From positions 415,820-479,819 of the forward strand of contig MTMB02000001.1 in the NCBI GenBank assembly GCA_002011085.2: 64,000 nt of DNA, given 5' to 3'. A program made the translations under genes and the position numbers. Every line of letters starts with the position of its first letter. Position 1 is the stretch's first letter. Source of the stretch: Candidatus Geothermarchaeum rappei (lineage in GTDB: Archaea > Thermoproteota > Nitrososphaeria > Geothermarchaeales > JDFR-13). Of this stretch, positions 62,020 to 64,000 are shown piece after piece. Under the pieces are notes generated by a model, which saw only the letters and a list, made by a program, of their open reading frames with translations, searched no databases and had not been told where the DNA came from.

Positions 62020-62336
62020 TATGCATCACCGAATACCTGACCAAAATTAATATTTCTGGCTGGAAACTGATAAATAAGTAATTAATATTGATAGATATCA
62101 GTAGATATTTATTTTTATCAAAAAAATATAAAAAACAAGATTTACCCTAATAACTAACTTTCAGATTTTGGAATAATATTTAAAATATTAATTTTGTTTC
62201 AATCAAAAAATAAATTTAGTCTATTGTCTTCATTGACTTAGGCCATAATGTTATGAAAATTAAAATAAGGATATTCATCAATAAAAATTTGTGATAGATA
62301 GGGGAGAGGGTTAATAGGTTCAGAGGTTGGTTATAC
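62020..62336. other. 317-bp AT-rich intergenic region
   Basis: No gene, RNA gene or terminator hairpin was seen. It must hold divergent promoters for the octaheme cytochrome and the following surface protein. The main structure is the 17-bp palindrome TAATATTTAAAATATTA at 62174-62190. Just before the ATG at 62337 is GAGGTTGG (62322-62329), a possible ribosome site. Confidence 0.5.
62174..62190. repeat. 17-bp palindrome in the cytochrome upstream region
   Basis: TAATATTTAAAATATTA is a perfect 8-1-8 palindrome. It shares the TATTTAAAATA core with the palindrome at 16489-16505. It may serve as a two-way TATA/BRE element or an operator. AT-rich composition makes chance occurrence possible. Confidence 0.35.
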
Positions 62337-64000
62337 ATGGTATACAATAAACTTAAAATTATATTCTACTTATTCATGATAACTTTATTAGTCCTTCCCC
62401 TAGTCTCGTCCTTACATGGAGGTTTATCCACAGTATATGGCTCTAGCGGATTCTCCTATTCATCTAAAAAGACATCAAACGGATTTTATGTAAATATGTA
62501 TTACAATGGAGTAGCAATAGGATTTGTTGAGGTATCTGTTGAGAGATTATTTATCTATCCTAGGGAGCCTTATGACATAATCATTGAATTCGGGATATAC
62601 ACAAGCACCTTAAAATCCATTTTAGGAGGGGGCAATGTAGATATCCATATAATTCTGGACTACACGTTTACAATAAACGATGAGGAATCCGTGTCGGGCA
62701 GTAAATTAATAGTTCATGGAGATATAATAAGATTATCTCTTATAACCGACCTCAATGATTTTGATAAAGTGGCTATTGATGAGCTATATTTCACTTTCGT
62801 CTCATATGCTGGGGATAAGGGGATTTCTGGAGTCGTTGATCTGTTGAGTGAGTTCAACAAATATGATGTGCCACGTTACTTCATTAAGAACCTGAATTAC
62901 TATGCTCTATATACTGACTTTAAACTAGTTGATCCAGGATGGGCAAACTATTATATATATCTCTTAGGCAGACGAGTCGGTATACTAAAGATATCTGCCT
63001 CATACTGGTTCAACTATACACCTGCTCTCAGGATATATCTCGATATCTATGACAGAGACCTAGCTAGAATGTTAAACACCACGATTCTCCTCAAGGCTAA
63101 GGCAGATAATCCTGGGGATGAGATAATAGTTACAGCCAATATAACACCTGGCGAAGACTTCATTATTCCTAAGGAGGCTCCCGAGCTAGAGGCTCATGAG
63201 AAGCTAACCATAACAAGTATATCTATTTTATTTAAGATATCCAAGCTGGACATCATGTTAAATGTCTCAAGAGATATTGGAACAATAAATATTGTGAGGA
63301 AAGAATATGAGTACTCTCTCCCATTCAACGCGACTCTATTGGATGTTAAGGAGCTGGGTAGGGGCTGGGTGGAGGCGGATATTGCCGTTGAAGGTAAATT
63401 TGATTATGGAAGCCTATTTATAGACTATGAGCCTTTCGACGGCTATCCATCTCCAGAAATTATAAAGGCTTTTGTCGCTAGGAATGTCGAGGAACATGAT
63501 CTCCTTATAAAGGTCTTAATGTGTTTCAAGGATACGGGTAGGATCATAGGATACGTTAAATTGGGTGAGTTGGCTCCAGAGAAAAGAGTGAGGGTAACTG
63601 ATGTTCCTATTGACATCATTCTATCAACAGCTAATATGATACGCGCATCGGATATCCCCTTAAACTATACAGCTTTGGAAGTCAACATGTCCTGGTACCT
63701 TGAATTAAGTAAATTATTGAGGTGGATCAGGCTAGGTATAGGTAGTGATGAGGAGATTCTCAAATATAGTAAGGAGGCTGCTATATTATCATCTCTCATA
63801 TCTAACTATAGATATTTAAGAGAGTATCTGGTGGAGATACCTATCTCCACCCAGCTGGATATAAGTGATAACATGCTCATCAACACGACGCTATGGATAG
63901 ATGTAGATGATCCAGATAGGCCTGTTGTAATATATATTGAGCCAGTTTATAGCGAGGAGTTTACTCCTTCACCGACAAGCTACAGACAGATGTATAACGG
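62337..64000 (+). CDS. Secreted cell-surface protein, 3'-truncated by the window
   Basis: Open from the ATG at 62337 to the end of the window (554 codons, no stop). The N-terminus has a Sec signal (YLFMITLLVLPLVSS). The rest is beta-rich and carries at least eight N-glycosylation sequons (among them NTT, NIT, NVS, NAT, NYT and NMS), as expected of an archaeal surface protein. No domain is recognised. It is divergent from the multiheme cytochrome genes, so it may or may not belong to their system. Confidence 0.75.
   Translation, partial: MVYNKLKIIFYLFMITLLVLPLVSSLHGGLSTVYGSSGFSYSSKKTSNGFYVNMYYNGVAIGFVEVSVERLFIYPREPYDIIIEFGIYTSTLKSILGGGNVDIHIILDYTFTINDEESVSGSKLIVHGDIIRLSLITDLNDFDKVAIDELYFTFVSYAGDKGISGVVDLLSEFNKYDVPRYFIKNLNYYALYTDFKLVDPGWANYYIYLLGRRVGILKISASYWFNYTPALRIYLDIYDRDLARMLNTTILLKAKADNPGDEIIVTANITPGEDFIIPKEAPELEAHEKLTITSISILFKISKLDIMLNVSRDIGTINIVRKEYEYSLPFNATLLDVKELGRGWVEADIAVEGKFDYGSLFIDYEPFDGYPSPEIIKAFVARNVEEHDLLIKVLMCFKDTGRIIGYVKLGELAPEKRVRVTDVPIDIILSTANMIRASDIPLNYTALEVNMSWYLELSKLLRWIRLGIGSDEEILKYSKEAAILSSLISNYRYLREYLVEIPISTQLDISDNMLINTTLWIDVDDPDRPVVIYIEPVYSEEFTPSPTSYRQMYN

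Noticed and set aside
1-64000. Search by eye for CRISPR arrays, insertion sequences, rRNA genes and prophage
   Set aside because: No regularly spaced repeats, transposase motifs, GC-rich RNA islands or phage structural genes were seen; a program scan would be needed to exclude small guide RNAs.

Overview
The window is a gene-dense, AT-rich stretch of an archaeal chromosome. A reverse gyrase (9790-13548), a thermosome subunit, TATA/BRE promoters, frequent leaderless or GGTGA-led starts and archaeal-type protein families point to a hyperthermophilic member of the Thermoproteota (crenarchaeal lineage). I cannot name the genus. No rRNA, tRNA, CRISPR array, insertion sequence or phage gene was seen, and the layout looks like native chromosome rather than a mobile island.

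Layout. 1-9.8 kb: housekeeping and metabolic genes (M14-type deacylase, TrmA-type RNA methyltransferase, MBL hydrolase, a tungsten aldehyde:ferredoxin oxidoreductase overlapping a MoaD-like protein, MIP18-type Fe-S factor, PDCD5-like protein, family 4 uracil-DNA glycosylase, Sir2, glycerophosphodiesterase). 9.8-19.6 kb: reverse gyrase divergent from a KaiC-like ATPase, glycerate 2-kinase, dCTP deaminase-like protein, MobA-like transferase, prepilin peptidase and an AmrS-type radical SAM protein. 19.7-22.3 kb: an ECF-type Ni/Co importer (CbiM, CbiN-like, CbiQ, CbiO). 22.4-28.8 kb: AlaX, Mrp ATPase, small membrane proteins, a zincin - phosphoglycerate kinase - degenerate citrate synthase operon and a class II amidotransferase. 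28.9-39.7 kb: NikR, a Tat-exported membrane-bound [NiFe] hydrogenase with cytochrome b and maturation protease, facing a full set of hyp genes (D, C, E, F, A and a Mrp-type HypB). 40-43.7 kb: an EtfABCX (Fix) operon. 43.8-58.6 kb: M20 peptidase, thermosome, DapA-family aldolase, Nnr repair enzyme, surface protein, TauE/DUF1634 pair, gamma-glutamyltransferase, SDR, PiT phosphate transporter with convergent DUF47 protein, and a YbaK-type deacylase. 58.6-62.0 kb: a polytopic membrane protein, a tetraheme and an octaheme c-type cytochrome. The window ends inside a secreted, sequon-rich protein.

How the parts fit. Nickel uptake, NikR, hydrogenase and the Hyp maturation set form one functional block: the importer supplies nickel, HypA and the Mrp-like HypB insert it, HypC/D/E/F build the Fe(CN)2CO site, and the protease finishes the large subunit. 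The hydrogenase would feed electrons through cytochrome b into the quinone pool. EtfABCX exchanges electrons between NADH, quinone and ferredoxin or flavodoxin, and the W-enzyme uses ferredoxin. The multiheme cytochromes, with their polytopic membrane partner, could carry electrons to the outside of the cell. That last link is inference.

The least explained items are the cytochrome/membrane-protein cluster, the citrate synthase homologue without recognisable catalytic histidine motifs, and a set of near-perfect palindromes upstream of metabolic operons (27545-27565, 43661-43681, 56166-56184). A direct repeat lies just before the nickel importer.
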